This document shows positions 35,641 to 47,809 of a stretch of 64,000 bases of DNA, one piece after another. The translations under genes were made by a program, and so were the position numbers. The DNA is taken from positions 759,226 to 823,225 of the forward strand of contig MNCI01008086.1 in assembly GCA_015680685.1 (NCBI GenBank), in the 5' to 3' direction. Position 1 is the stretch's first letter; each line of letters opens with the position of its first letter. Source of the stretch: Gnetum montanum. Taxonomy: Eukaryota; Streptophyta; Gnetopsida; Gnetales; Gnetaceae. A model generated the notes under the pieces. That model had not been told where the DNA came from. It saw only the letters and a list, made by a program, of their open reading frames with translations, and did no database searches.

Positions 35641-35641
35641 N
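35641..35641. other. Assembly gap (single N)
   Basis: One N separates two copies of the same 681 bases, the pattern left when overlapping contig ends are scaffolded without merging. Confidence 0.85.
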
Positions 35642-36322
35642 AAGGGTTTCAAGTGTGACAAGTAAGGCAAAGATAAATTAAAAGCATTAGGTAGAAAAGA
35701 AAGACACTAAGAGAATTCTAGGAGCTCTACCAACACAAGTAAGAAAGATTCTTTTAGTTTTCTTTTTATATGGCTGCACTATTTTCTTATGGATTTTCTA
35801 TTCCTCATCTCTGCTTTCTACTTTTTTTCTAATATTTTCATTATTATGTTGAGATTCTACAAGGTTTTTTTCATTTTGGACTTGTTTGTGGTATTTTAAT
35901 TATGTTCAACCCCTTTTTCTGTACTCTAGTGAATTTCTAGAATTGTGGGAACCTTTCCCAACTTGCCCTATGGATATTTTATGAATATTTTGGTACTGCT
36001 CATGACATAAGGATGATTTTGTAAGAATTTTATGGAATTTTTAACTACCATAGATATGGATATTTTGAAAACCATTTGTGGAATTTGACTACCATGGATT
36101 TGGCTATTTTGAAAATCATTTGAATTTTGTAATAAAATACTAGAATTTGTGTGACCATTTGTGCTTAGTTGGTAGTGGGAGCCATGAATCTTTTAGATAC
36201 CCTAATTTGCATGCAGTAGTGGTGTGTTCTTTAGTGGAACCCACCCCACAAGAAAAAGGGTTTTTGGTAGATTTTGTACCTTGGATTTTAATTTGTAAGT
36301 TCATTTGAGGCTATGGATTTAG
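35642..36322 (+). repeat. 681-base duplicate, second copy
   Basis: Begins AAGGGTTTCAAGTGTGACAA and ends CTATGGATTTAG, exactly where the first copy stops. The small differences (for example GATTATTTTAG versus GATTCTTTTAG) look allelic. It is probably an assembly duplicate rather than a tandem repeat in the genome. Confidence 0.85.
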
Positions 36323-36479
36323 TTGAGACCATAGCATTGAGCAATTGAGTCTAGTGGAGTTATAGTATGGCATACCCAAGACCTATACTTTCAATGATAC
36401 ATGTGCTTCGACCATTGAGGATCTCAGTAGCGAGGCTATTGCCAAGACCTAGCCATGAGTGACTTGTTTGGGATCACAA

Positions 36480-36767
36480 GGATAATCTGATGATAGTAGT
36501 GAGGTTAATCCAAGAGCTGTTAGTGAGTTCCTTTAGTAGTGAGAATAACCAAGACCTAGCCTTCAGAGATGCCTAGTTAAAATATACATTCTTTAGATTT
36601 TTGCTAGACAAATTTGTGATATCTATGGATATTAAAATAATTTGAGGGATAATCCAATGATAGTAGTGGTTATCCCAAGAGCTAATGGTTCCTATTGGTA
36701 GTGAGTGTAACTAAGACCTAGCCTTTTATCATCACTCGATAAAATATACATTCTTTGGATTTTTTAA
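36480..36767 (+). repeat. Imperfect direct repeat pair in L3
   Basis: Copies at 36480-36602 and 36649-36767 share GGATAATC, GATGATAGTAGTG, CCAAGAGCT, CAAGACCTAGCCTT and AAAATATACATTCTTT in the same order. The offset is about 167 bases. Confidence 0.75.
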
Positions 36768-37660
36768 TTGCTTTTGAATATTTGGATTCCTTTTGGATAT
36801 TTGGATTTCTTTTGAATTTTTGGAAAATTTGTGAAGATTATGAAATTGAAAACATTTTTGAATATTTTATTGAAAATTTTTTCTAGCAAATAACTTGAGA
36901 CTTTTGGCCTCGACCCTTTATGCTTCATGAAGAGGGAAATATAATAGCCTTTCTTATTAAAGGGGTTTTGACTCCTCTTACATTTTGAAGTAGAAAGCCT
37001 AGAGTAGACAGAAAAGATATCAGAAGAAGAACATAGGATGAAAGGCAAATCAATTCTGTACAACATGAACCTTATGAACTTGAAAATTAGTTTTTGTATA
37101 TTTTATATTTTTGTCAAATAAAAATTTTATACACCTTTTGGATATTTGAGCCATGTACTTACTTTTGTGAATAAATAATAAAATATGATAGATATGAATT
37201 TGTTGTCTGTGCCATTAGTACCGTGAGATTGCAAGGAACATTTTTGGTTAAGATGCACATTATTCGTTCAAGAAAATTTAATATTATTTATTATATATGA
37301 ATATGGTATTATTTAATTTGGAAAACTTTAAATGTAAAAATCTTTATTTCTAGATGTTCGATTAAGGCAAAATAAGAGTCATTGGAATCATTATTTTATG
37401 TACTATTTTATGATGCAACTAGCAAAATTCTTAGACAACATTGTTTTTGTGGCTATGCAAATTATTAAATTTTATTTAATTATATATAAAAGTAATCTAA
37501 AATTTTTCCACATTGTATTGTTTTACTATATTTACATTCCTAACTAATAAGTTTTATCTGTTTGATGACCTCTTTTGAATCAGTAAATCAAGGTTAAATC
37601 TAGATCCTTAGGGTTTTATAGCATCTCTATTAGTTATTTATAGGATTTTATAGATAATTA

Positions 37661-38500
37661 ATAGGGTTGCTACAAAGTCCCTTGAATGCAATATCCATTA
37701 CTCATTGAAATGTTGCTCCAGCATTTGAAAGACCAAAAGGCATTCTTCTATGTGTGAATGTTCCTCATTTTGTGGTAAAAGTTGTCTTGTATTCATCATC
37801 TTTGTGAATCATGATATAATTATATCATGAAAATCCATCTAATAATGAGTAGGCATAACATCCTGGAACCTTGATTAAAATATTGATGATTTTGGGAAGT
37901 GGATACATGTCTTTCTCTAATGCCTCCATTTTTCTTTGTTATAGGCACTAGATTAGCTATCCACATAGAATATCAAATGGGTTAAATAACCTTGGCCTAT
38001 AATCACTTTTTAATTTTAGCTTGCATAACAAGTTCAAATATAGGGTTAAATGTCCTCTATTTTTTTCTTACAACTTTACATCCTTCAACTAAAAGAATCT
38101 CATAAGTAATTACATCAAGTTTGAAAGTCCTGAGATGATCATATGACCAAGCAAAATTATGAAGGTTTTTTTAGTAATGATAATATCTTTTGCTTAAAAA
38201 CAAGGTTACTTTTCTTAATTACATTTAATATCCTTGGATTCTCTTTTGATCCCAAATTTATTGCTTCATAAACCAAATGTTCAAAATTCTAAACCTCTAA
38301 CCCTTTAACTAATTTTTCATGAAACTCTTGTTCATAACTAATAATTTTGTTTGGAATAAAATTAGACTTTAGCTGAGTTGAGGCTTCATTTTCAAATAGA
38401 AATTTATCTTTAAATTCATCTTTATTCTTTAAGAATTTGAGGATTTTTTGGTCATCTTTAAAGACTTGAAAATTTTCTACATTATCAAGGATGGAAGGTT
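37661..38500 (-). pseudogene. G2 reverse transcriptase, N-terminal half
   Basis: The minus strand contains MYPLPKIINILIKV, LLDGFS-YNYIMIHKDDEYKTT and RRMPFGLSNAGATFQ, then VMDIAFKGL, where the frame stops at insertion L3. The continuation, with the catalytic YLEDITIYS, is at 20540-20615. The GATFQ is followed by a TAG in place of Arg or Gln. This is Ty3/gypsy RT with no ambiguity. Frameshifts separate the blocks. Confidence 0.8.
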
Positions 38501-39340
38501 GCTACTCAATTTTTGTAACAATTCTTTTATATCTAATTATTTTTTAAGGATATAGAGTAGATGCAGCCATGGCCAATTCCTTAACTAGCTAATTTTCATT
38601 TCTGGGAATGTGCATAATTTCACAATGCTCAAACTTATCAATAAGATCACACACAATTTGTTTCTAAGATTGTAAAAATGAACTTTTAACCACACATGAT
38701 CATTTAATTTATTCACATATGAGTTTCAAATCACCTTTGATAATTATTCTCTTTGCTTCTTCCTCTAAAGTAATCTTAATTCCTATACACAAAGATTCAT
38801 ATTTTGCCTTATTATTTGTGCATGGAAATGATAAATGAACATCTTTACAAATTTTCCGGAAATTTTCTTAAATCAAGATAATTCCAACTCCAACTCTTTT
38901 TGAATTACATGATTCATCAAAATAAAATTCTCAATTTTCATCTCCATCAAACTCTCTCTCTCTTCTGATATCTAACTTTCTCTTAACAAAGATACACCCA
39001 CTGAAATGTATTTAGTTTAAATAACTTTATTCTTTCCATCTTCGGTAACATTTTTCAACATAAATGGATCACTATATATATAAATCTGATTTGGTTACTC
39101 TTTTCAAGTTAACCACATGTGTGAATAGTTCGTTGCAATATATCCTAAGAAATGTTTTACTCCAACTTCGACTTAAGAATAGACTGTGTGAATCAAGAAT
39201 GTCAGCTATTTAGATCATCACTCTACTTTTTATGTGTGGCTTAAAAGCTATTTGCAACAAAGCATTTGTTAATTTTTCTACAATCTTAAATCTACCCTTA
39301 TTAACCTAAACAATCTTTTTATCTAATTATTTAGGTATTA
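38501..39340 (-). pseudogene. G2 protease-RT linker, decayed
   Basis: Lysine-rich low-complexity coding remnants such as KDEFKDKFLFENEAST and EKLVKGLEV lie between the protease and RT. No domain is recognised here. Confidence 0.45.
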
Positions 39341-39347
39341 ATCCTAA

Positions 39348-39545
39348 TCATTTGCAAATTGGTAATGGCATAATGGTTACAATAGCCCCTAAATCAACTA
39401 GACAATTATGTAAATATTTCCCATTTAACTTAATCATCATAAGAAAAGGACAAGCTTCTTTATCAGGTATCCATGTGCATTTAGATTTAACCTTATCTTC
39501 ATTATAAGTGATATTTACCTTAGATTCCCCTACCTTTCTTTTCAC
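39348..39545 (-). pseudogene. G2 protease
   Basis: A 65-residue open piece with LHNCLVDLGAIVTIMPLPICK. The active site DSGA has become DLGA, with the catalytic Asp kept and the Ser lost. Upstream CTWIPDKEACPFLMMIKLNG is a plausible protease N-terminus. The second LGR motif is not clear. It lies between gag and RT of element G2, in the expected order. Confidence 0.7.
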
Positions 39546-39559
39546 TTTATCATTTCTAG

Positions 39560-41077
39560 AATTATCTTTTATTAACTATCCAATTGTAATAATTGAAAGA
39601 CACTTATATTAGCTCTAACAAAATTAAGATATTCTATTAAGTCATATTCCTTTTCATCATAAAAGCTCTTTCTTTTATACCATAGAGCATTTTATGACTT
39701 TCCTTGAGACTTTTTATCTTTCCTAATGTCCTTTTTATTTTTCTTTTCTTTTCTCTTGGTTCAAAAGCCGTTCACATGATAATGGATTCCAAAATAGCAT
39801 TTTGGAGTCTAGAAGAAGTCAACTTTTCTCTTTCCTTGGACCTCAAAGTATATTTAAAGCTTTCATTATTGTTACATTCCTCATCAAACAAGAAATCATC
39901 ATATGAACTTATTAATGAAGAAATTTTGCTCTCAGATGATTTATGAATGTACTAGATGCCGAAAGATTCATTGTTAGACTTAATATCTAGGAAGTTTGAA
40001 GTTACTACAAGTTCATAATCATCAAAATTTACTACTTTAGCTTCATAATGTCTATGTTTTTTGTGCTTCTTCTCTTCCTTAATCTTTACTTAAGCCAAAG
40101 CATCTTCTAACTTTATAACCTTGTTTGATAAATCTTTTAGTGATTTTCCCTTTTCTTGATCCTGATCCTGATCTTTATTGGTCATAGGAAGCAATGCTTT
40201 AAACTGAGGTAAGTTTTGTACAAAGATCAATGCTTTTTCCTCACTTTTTGATGGTCTAACAATTTCTTCATTAGCTAAATTTAGCTATTTTTCTAAATAA
40301 GCAACCTCATTAAATAAATCATTCAAGGTTGCCAAATTTAGAGTTCTTCTTAGCCATATTAAAATCCTTAGATTAACAATATTTAGATAAGATTCCACCA
40401 GCATTTCAACTGATGGCCTATATTTTCTCTGAAGTAATCCATAAATTCATTGGAATTTAATATTAAATTCTCTAACTGGCTCTTTATTCCCTTGCTTAGC
40501 CTTTGCTAACCCGTAATATAGCTACTATTGATCTATTTGATTATTGAATTAAGATAAAAATAAATCTTTCATATCATCCCACTTAGTGATGCTATTATTT
40601 GGTAAATTAGAAAACCAAATCTTAGCCATATCTTTCAAATTTACTACAAATAGCCTAAAAGCTTGATCTTAATCTTGAATTCTTGAGTGGGCTAAGACCA
40701 ATTCAAACAAATGGTTATTCTTCTATCAAATAATATTTTCCAAGAAAATAAGGCTCAAGTAACTATTTGTAAATAGCTTTTGTGATATCATGATAGTTTG
40801 GGAATCTCAATGATGTGGCTCTCTGCTAAGGATTTACTGGTGGTGGATTTTCCATGTTGAAATTCCTTCCTATTATTGAATTCCTAGAATCTCCCCATCT
40901 TACCTTAAAGATTGGCAAACCAGACCAAAGAGATGCTCTTCTATTCCTTATAGTTTTAACTCCACTACTTGTCCTTGGTTCAAAAGCCTTTTCCTTATCT
41001 GAAGAAGAAATAGCCTTCAATTTGAAATATTCTTTTAGACTCCTAGATTCCTCTAAGTTATCAAGTTGTTTTCTCAT
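39560..41077 (-). pseudogene. G2 gag
   Basis: The likely start is ATG 41077 (MRKQLDNLEESRSLKEYF), 50 bases inside the 5' LTR. The retrotransposon gag domain is readable through stops at about 40330-40700: DQAFRLFVVNLKDMAKIWFS, NSITKWDDMKDLFLS, FNIKFQ and RPSVEMLVESYL. Then comes a lysine-rich tail (KKHKKHRHYEAKVV, 40030-40060). Most stops replace Gln codons. Gag forms the particle in which reverse transcription occurs. The open plus-strand frame at 40854-41114 is its reverse. Confidence 0.75.
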
Positions 41078-41127
41078 GAACAGAGTAGTAATAAATTTCT
41101 TTCCCCCCTTCTAGTGTCAACAAGAAC

Positions 41128-44100
41128 TGTTGGTTACTGCTTTGGACCACCAATATTGCCCTCTTCCTTGTGATGAAAATCATAAACATGAGAATTCTTT
41201 CAAACTCAAGTTTAGGTGTTTGCTGGTCTCTAGAAATACCAAGCCCTAGATACCTCCAAATAAACTTAGTGGTTATAAAGAAAGCCATGTTTTCAATAAC
41301 AAACTCTAAATTTTGTGGTATTTTGTCTTGGGAATTAATACAATTAGCAGTATTTTATAAAAAGGTTTAGCCCTTTTTATTCTAGTCTATGAGCAAAATA
41401 AATTTCCTACTATATTAGAGATATCTAGTCAATGCAATCTCAATCATATGCTACCTAAACTAATCTTTTTCTCATCATATATTTAAGTACAATTAAAAAA
41501 ACCTATAACCAATTTTTCCTAGAGAAAAATTTCATGAGAAAAATTGAAAACAAAGTAAGATTTAATGGATTTTTTTAAATAAAAAATAATTTTCAAAAGT
41601 CCTAAACATTATAATGATTTACTATTTGACATGTGAACATTTTGAAAAATAAAACTATCCAATTCAACCAATAACACTAGAGATTGCTAAACCTTTGACT
41701 CAAACAAGTAATTAAACAATTCCAAGAAAGATAGTTAGGCACAATATGATCCTGATTACTAGCTAAATAATACTTATAAATCAAGAAATATAGAAATAAC
41801 TGCCACCTAAGGGCCACTTAGAACTGAGAAAGACCAACACTAAGAAACAAATAATAAGTCACCCTAACACAAGAAACAAAGGCCCCTTAGTTGGGGTTGG
41901 GCTATCAAGAGTAAGCACACTTGGGCTGCATCCTAAAGTGGACCCTATCTACAATTCCTTGCTTATGCTAGGAGGTCATAAAGGTAGCATCCGCTTGGAA
42001 TTTTAGGAACTCCTCTTCCTTGCTTCACCTTTCCTCAGGAGGTTGATTTTTCATTTTTTTCCTATTTTATCATAAGGTAATCTCCTATTAACTTAATGAT
42101 TATTATCCCTTCTTATCATTCCGCATAAGTATGACTTGCCTTTCCATGATAACTCTATGCTCTAATGGTGTTTCTATATCATCCTTTAAGCTCTATTTTG
42201 ATTATTGGCTCTATGGCTTAAAATCTATCCCCTACTCTTTATCTTGCTTTCAGATAGGTTGTTTTACTTGGTCCCTAACACAAGCTTTGATTGCCTTAAG
42301 CTATTTTATTCAAAAGCTTATTCTAACTTCAATTCATAGAGCCATAATATGTTGAGCTATATTACAAATTAACACTATATTTTTATGGGACCAAGCTGAA
42401 GTCTAACATGATAATAGAACTAGTTTAAAGCTCATTTTGTAGGACCATTTTTGTGCTTTATGAATTCGCTCTATGGATAAGCTAATGTAGTAAGAAGAAT
42501 TTGTGTAAAGTTAATTCCATATAACTGCTTTTGATGCTATAAGCTTTTTCTTCATCTTAAGCTTAATAGAGTTCCTTTTAATTTTATTTATAGAGTTGAA
42601 TTTTACCCTCATGAACTAGTTCTATGAGTTGACATGAAGGATGCTAACATGGAAGAGCTCGCTCGTAGAATATAAATTTGGCTATACAAAGTGGCTTTAT
42701 TTGGAAGCTGACATGGTAGATGTTGATGATGACATGGAAATGCTTACTGAGCTCTACTAACATGGTAGATGCAACATTTCTACTCTAGATGAAAATGTGT
42801 GCTTCATCTATTTGCTAACATGGTAAGTGCTGACATGGAAAATGAAGCTTTTCATTTCTCACAAATTTGAGAATCTTCATGTAGATGTTGATGTGGAAGG
42901 TGAAGCATCTTTGATCTGTATGAAGAAATGATCTTGATGTACTTACTAATGTGCCATAAGCTGATGTGGCAAAGCTGGCTCGTAGAATGGAAATCTGGTT
43001 CTACAAACTAACTCTACAAATGAGTTAACATGATAGAGTTGATCCACCAAGTTGACATGGCTTGTAGAATAGTTTTGAATCCCTTAGAGCCAATTTTGAA
43101 TCTACAATGTCCATCTACAAGCTGACATGGTAGTATGTTGACGTGGTATGTTAAGCTTCTTTGTAGAATTGGATTTTGCATCTATGATCACAAGCTAAGT
43201 CTAGAGCTTATGTGGCAAAGCTTATTTGTAGAGTCATTTTTCACCTCTACAAACTAGCTCTACAAGCTAACTTAACATGATGCTAACATGGAAGAGCTAG
43301 CTCATAGATTAGAAGGCTAGCTCTACAATACAGATCTATTAGAAAACTAATGTGTCAAGAGCTAACATGAAAGATGAAGTTATCTAGATGAGCATTATTA
43401 ATCTAGATGAAAATACACTCCAACTTTGATTTCTATTAAAGCAATCATTTACACATGAGTCTCATTTAGAGACAAAATTTCCATCTAAATGAAAATTCCT
43501 CCATATCTAGATCTTGATGTGGTAAGTTGCATTGAATTTTGCTAACGCGAAAAATGAAGTTCTTACTTCTCATGAACTTGGGGAGCTTCATCTAAATGCT
43601 AATGTGGAATGGTGCTAACATGGTAGAAAGAGTTTAGCCTTGTTGATGTGGTAGAGCATACATCTAGATGGAATTTCTTCATCTAGAGGAAAATGTAAGC
43701 TTTATCTAGATGTTGATGTGACAAGGCACACTAATGTGGTAGAGCTAAAAGCTTTTTGTTGAGTTAAGTTTAGCTTTGTAAACTAGCTTCATATACTGAT
43801 GTGATAGATGAGAAGAGTGTGTGCAACTTTTTTTCTTCCATCATCTAGAAGAAATATGAACTTTATCTATTTGGTTTCATGTAGTGGCATTGACATGGTA
43901 GATGAAGCTTATCTAGATGGAACTTTATCATTTAGATGGGAATGCTTGTAGCTTAGATTTCTACAAAATCTATACACTAAAGTAGCATGCACATAGTGTT
44001 TTTGTAAGCTTCTTACCCCCAACAGCTAACATGAAAAATGGTAAGAATGTGAAAATATTTTTTTTTTCTATCTGGATGGAAAATCATGCTCTAGCTTACT

Positions 44101-44635
44101 AGGAAGCTTACATGTGAGATGAAGCTTTTAGATGGGAATCATATATCTAGATGAAAGTCACCACTTTAGCTAAAGGTTAAAAAAGGTCAAATCCATCATC
44201 TAGAATAGCTCTTAAAATAGCTTTTAAAGTAGCATAAGTGGCTTTGAAAATAATTTCATTTCATATGTGACTGTGAGTTATAGGAATTGCATAGAGAAGT
44301 AACCCATTAATTTAAATTTCATAGATGATAGATAAGCTTTGTTATGCTATAAAATCCCCAAAATTGTTCCTGTGCTCACATATGATATTCCTACTTATGA
44401 GCTCTTAATGATCTAAAGCTTTATTCATACTGTAGCTCCCTTCAAATCTTAGCTTTAAAATCTTAAAACTCATAACCATGATTAGGACCCAAGCTTTTCA
44501 TCCCTTTAAAGCTATAAATTATTCTTGAAACAAAGTTCTTTTCTTATATAGGGTTATATTAAATCCAAGAGCTTTCTACAATTTAGCTTAACTATATTAA
44601 GCCTTGCTCCATGAAATAGCTAAAATGTAACAATA
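41128..44635 (-). mobile_element. G2 gypsy element 5' LTR, 3.5 kb
   Basis: Partner of 13391-17215 and in the same orientation. On the minus strand it starts TATTGTTACATTTTAGC and ends AACCAACA. The internal block of TCTAGATG modules (42600-44160) is conserved. It lacks about 320 bases present in the partner, mainly near 41800-42060, where the two sequences do not align. Confidence 0.85.
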
Positions 44636-44640
44636 AATAT
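44636..44640. repeat. Target site duplication of G2, right
   Basis: AATAT, matching 13386-13390. Confidence 0.8.
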
Positions 44641-45300
44641 ATCACAATGTCTCCATGGAATATAATGACTTCAAATGTAAATTTTCTATTATTATGATCT
44701 CCTCCCCAATCAACATCTGAATGAGCATGAAATTGTCCATTCCCTTTGGCACAGTTGAGTCCATGATCTATTGTGCCTTTGATGTATTTTAGAATATTTG
44801 TAAGAGCATTGAGGTGGCTTTGCCTTGGTTCTTGCATGAATTGTGACAGGTAGGATGTAGCAAACTCATGATCTCATCTTGTATGGCATAGAAATCTAAT
44901 AGCTCTAATCATGATTTTATATGGAGTTGCATCTATAAGGGGTGTGTTGTCCTTATCTTGAAGCTTTAGATTATGAGAAAGTAGAGACATTGTAACTTTT
45001 TCTCTATTGATTTTGTATTTTTCCAATATGAATAAAGCATATTTAGTTCGATGGATTTTGATTCCCTTCTTGTCATGATTAAATTGAATTCCAAGAAAGC
45101 ATGTCAATTGTCCTATGTCTTTCATCTCAAATTAACTCTTCATATTAAGCTCAAATTCTTCTATTAGTTTATTATTTTTGGATGTGAAGATAAGATCATC
45201 CACATAGAGTGGGATTATGATGAAATATGTATTATCATGTTTGTAATACAAAGTGGGCTTAAGCATATAAGATGAATAACCTATTTTCAAAAAATAGTCA
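44641..45300 (-). pseudogene. Copia RT C-terminus and RNase H N-terminus
   Basis: The minus strand encodes the catalytic PLYVDDLIFTS near 45180-45215. Then come MKDIGQLTCFLGIQF, GIKIHRTKYALFILEKY and TPYKIMIRAIRFL. The RNase H start follows (LNALTNILKYIKGTIDHGL, then SDVDWGGDHNNRKFTFEVI). It is cut by element G2 at 44640, and the remainder is at 12986-13385. The two catalytic Asp of RT are intact. The YVDD and NRK motifs are standard Ty1/copia. Confidence 0.88.
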
Positions 45301-45700
45301 TTGATTCTATGAAACCATGTCCTTGGAGCCTACTTTAATCCATGAAATGCTTTATTTAGTTTGTATACCTTATCTTCTTTCCCTTTGATGATATATCCTT
45401 CAAGTTGGTAGACATAGACTTCTTCATTGATGTTACCATTAAGGAGGACTAAGTTTATATCGATTTGATGAAGTTTAAGAGAGTAACAAATAACTACAAA
45501 CAGGATGAGTTTGATTATTTCAAACCTTTCCATTGGTGCTAATATCTCCTCATAGTCTATATGTTGCTTCTGTCTAAATCTTCTAGTCACAAGTCTTGTT
45601 TTGTACAACCATTTGCAATTTATGAATTTATTTCCCTTGGGTTTATCCAATAGCTCCCAAGTCTAATTTTTTATCATGGTTTCATATTCATTGTCTATAG
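45301..45700 (-). pseudogene. Copia RT N-terminus
   Basis: The open piece 45330-45650 reads KFINCKWLYKTRLVTRRFRQ, HIDYEEILAPMERFEIIKLI, LHQIDINLVLLNG, EEVYVYQLEGYI and VYKLNKAFHGLK, collinear with copia RT. About fifteen residues normally found between YK and RLV are missing, a small in-frame deletion. Upstream (45700-46100) is a decayed integrase C-terminus. Confidence 0.85.
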
Positions 45701-46889
45701 TTTTTTTTTTATTTTTTTTTATTTTTAGAACTTCTTTCAAATTTTTAGGCTCTTAAAATAGGGCTAAATATGGCATATCAGCAATAGCACTAGATCTTTT
45801 TGTTCTCCTCTTAAAGTTTGTGTCTAGCATTTGAGTTTGAGGGTGATTCTTTTGTATTCAAGATTTTGGGTTAAGTTCAATGTCCATCCTTTGATTACCT
45901 TTTTGAAAATCTATTATCCCTAATTTATCTTCTAGAAAGATGACATACCTTGATAAATACCATTTTTTTCAATAGAATCATAATGATTATATCCACTAGT
46001 TTTAGAATCATATCTAAGACAAATGTATTTCTTTCCTCTATCATCCAACTTACTCAAAAATTACTTTGATTTATTAACATAATAGTGGCATCCAAATGTC
46101 CTCATGTGAGAAATGTTTAGAACTCTTCCATGGAATAGCTCATATGTAGTTTTTTCATTATTGTTGATGTTGATTAGTTTATTTATAATAAATGTTGCCA
46201 TAGTTGGTAAGATGCTCTATTAATTCAACATGTTTAAGAAGACATCTCATTATGTCTCGTAGTGTTCTATTTCTTCTCTCAGCTATGTCATTTGATTATG
46301 GGTTATATTCATAAGTGGTTTGATGAAATATTCCTTCCTTAGTATAAAAATTAGTGAATATTTTATTAATAAACTCTTCTTATCTGTTTGTCTAGATATT
46401 TTTAATGATGAAATTTTTATTTTTTATTACTAGCATGAAAAATTCTTCAAACTTTTTTAATGTTTCATCCTTACTTCTTAGATTATATGTCCATGTAAAT
46501 CAGGAACAGTCATCTATCATTACAAAGAAACAATTACCTCCTTCAATGGAAGTGAGTAGCATGAAGCTTACAAGATCGATGATGATGAGATATAACAGTT
46601 CTTTCACTCTTTGCATAGGATTAGTATGAGATGAATTTGTTTGTTTGCCTTGGATGCAAATTTCATATTTGTTCTTTGGGATGTCTCTCACTTTCATGCC
46701 AATAGCTTTGTTCATTTTTTCCATTTTTTCTACCTTTAAATATGATGTGTGTCCCAGTCTTTAATGCTAAACTTTAGCTTCTTCTTCTTTATTGTGATGT
46801 TCCTAATCCTTTGTAGCTTCTATAGTACTAATGCTATGGTTGATTGGTAGAGATGACTTCATCTTATCAATAGTTTTGATATAATTTTA
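45701..46889 (-). pseudogene. Copia integrase
   Basis: The open piece at 46500-46724 holds the pre-integrase cysteine region (KYEICIQGKQTNSSHTN) and the start of the catalytic core (IIIDLVSFM, first Asp kept; GGNCFFVMIDDCS). The rest of the core continues through stops to about 46000. The N-terminal zinc-binding part is separated from the protease by the solo LTR at 46895. Integrase would insert copia DNA into chromosomes. Confidence 0.75.
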
Positions 46890-46894
46890 CTATT
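46890..46894. repeat. Target site duplication of solo LTR, left
   Basis: CTATT, identical to 47805-47809. Confidence 0.92.
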
Positions 46895-46944
46895 TGATGA
46901 AGTGTCATTAAGTCAATGCGTTGACTGGGTCATGTATACAAGGT

Positions 46945-47002
46945 CGCATATATGCGGTCGTGTCGACACAGGCTCGTCTATGTAGCCACCCTACGTCGAC
47001 GT
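46945..47002. repeat. Three perfect palindromes in solo-LTR U3
   Basis: CGCATATATGCG (46945-46956), GTGTCGACAC (46960-46969) and ACGTCGACGT (46993-47002) lie within 60 bases, the last 31 bases upstream of the TATA box. Confidence 0.85.
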
Positions 47003-47033
47003 GGCCCCGTTTACGCAGCCGCCTATCCCAGCC

Positions 47034-47043
47034 TATAAATAAG
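47034..47043 (+). promoter_or_regulatory. TATA box of solo LTR
   Basis: TATAAATAAG, the same decamer as in Athila-1 at 1955-1964. Confidence 0.75.
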
Positions 47044-47804
47044 AGGGCCTTTTGCCTCATTTAGGCACCATTCAATTAGTTGTAGTGAAGCTCTTTCTAT
47101 TGTTCCCACAAGAGATAGAATATTTTCCAAGTGCCTGTAGTAGGTGTAAGAAAAGTGATCAGCTCTTTATTCGAGTGTTGATGTATCTGAGCCCATTGGC
47201 GTGATGGCAATAAAGACGAACTATTCAAGCATTCCTTGCAGCATTTGGACTTAGCTATTTTATGCATTCAATAGTTTAATATGTTTATGATTTATTAGTT
47301 ACTTGTTAATTACTTAAGTTTTTCTTATCATGATTTCAATTGCTATTTTTCATTCGTAGTTCTTAAAAGCCATAAGTACAACCATCTTGAACGTAACTCA
47401 ACACTTGGTAAACCCAGTGACGCTTAACGTCTAGTAACCCAGAAGTGTTAGGGGATGCTTAGAACATGCTCGGAAGATGGAACCGTATACTTATGTTAGG
47501 AATAGTTAAGATTTAGATTAAGATAATCGTAGATTAATTAATATTCTAGCCTTATCTTCCAAGATAATTAGCCGCCAAAAAGATAATTAAAAAGCTATAA
47601 AAATCATTAGCCTTAGTCTCACTTAACCATCGTAAATAGAACCTCACAAGTGAGATTAGGATGACAACGACCGTTCTAACCCCAGGTTTCACTGGTTAGA
47701 GTCTAGTGTATGTTAAGTACTTACAGTCTATGGATTTCGACCGAGTTGCGCGTGAACGCTTGTGATTCGTATGGTTGGGCGTAGGGGTACCTAGCCGCTC
47801 ATCA

Positions 47805-47809
47805 CTATT
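47805..47809. repeat. Target site duplication of solo LTR, right
   Basis: CTATT, matching 46890-46894. Confidence 0.92.

Larger units (their letters stand above)
34265..37660 (+). mobile_element. Insertion L3, right segment
   Basis: Continuation of the unclassified insertion into the G2 RT. It is non-coding, with a TATA box (CTTATAAATAGG) near 34915. This suggests that L3 is a large LTR of 3.2-3.9 kb read on the plus strand, either solo or truncated. It contains the 681-base duplication at the N gap and a pair of direct repeats. The minus-strand frame at 36764-37066 has no recognisable domain. No clean target duplication was found at the two ends, so whether this is an LTR is unresolved. Confidence 0.4.
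46895..47804 (+). mobile_element. Solo Athila-type LTR
   Basis: A 910-base LTR starting TGATGAAGTGTC and ending CCGCTCATCA, flanked by perfect CTATT duplications, with no internal region. It is related to the LTRs of Athila-1 and Athila-2: shared ATTCGTATGGTTGGGCGTAG, GGGGTACC, GTGCCTGTAGTAGG and the TATAAATAAG box. CpG dinucleotides are frequent (GTCGACGT, CGCATATATGCG) while surrounding copia DNA is CpG-poor. This marks it as one of the youngest insertions here. Unequal recombination between the two LTRs of a full element removed the interior. Confidence 0.92.

Noticed and set aside
36764-37066. 100-codon minus-strand open frame in L3
   Set aside because: Low-complexity Lys/Asn/Phe composition in AT-rich DNA, no domain, no related copy.
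41100-41127. Primer-binding site of G2
   Set aside because: The sequence after the LTR (TTGACACTAGAAGGGGGG on the minus strand) resembles no tRNA 3' end closely enough to name.
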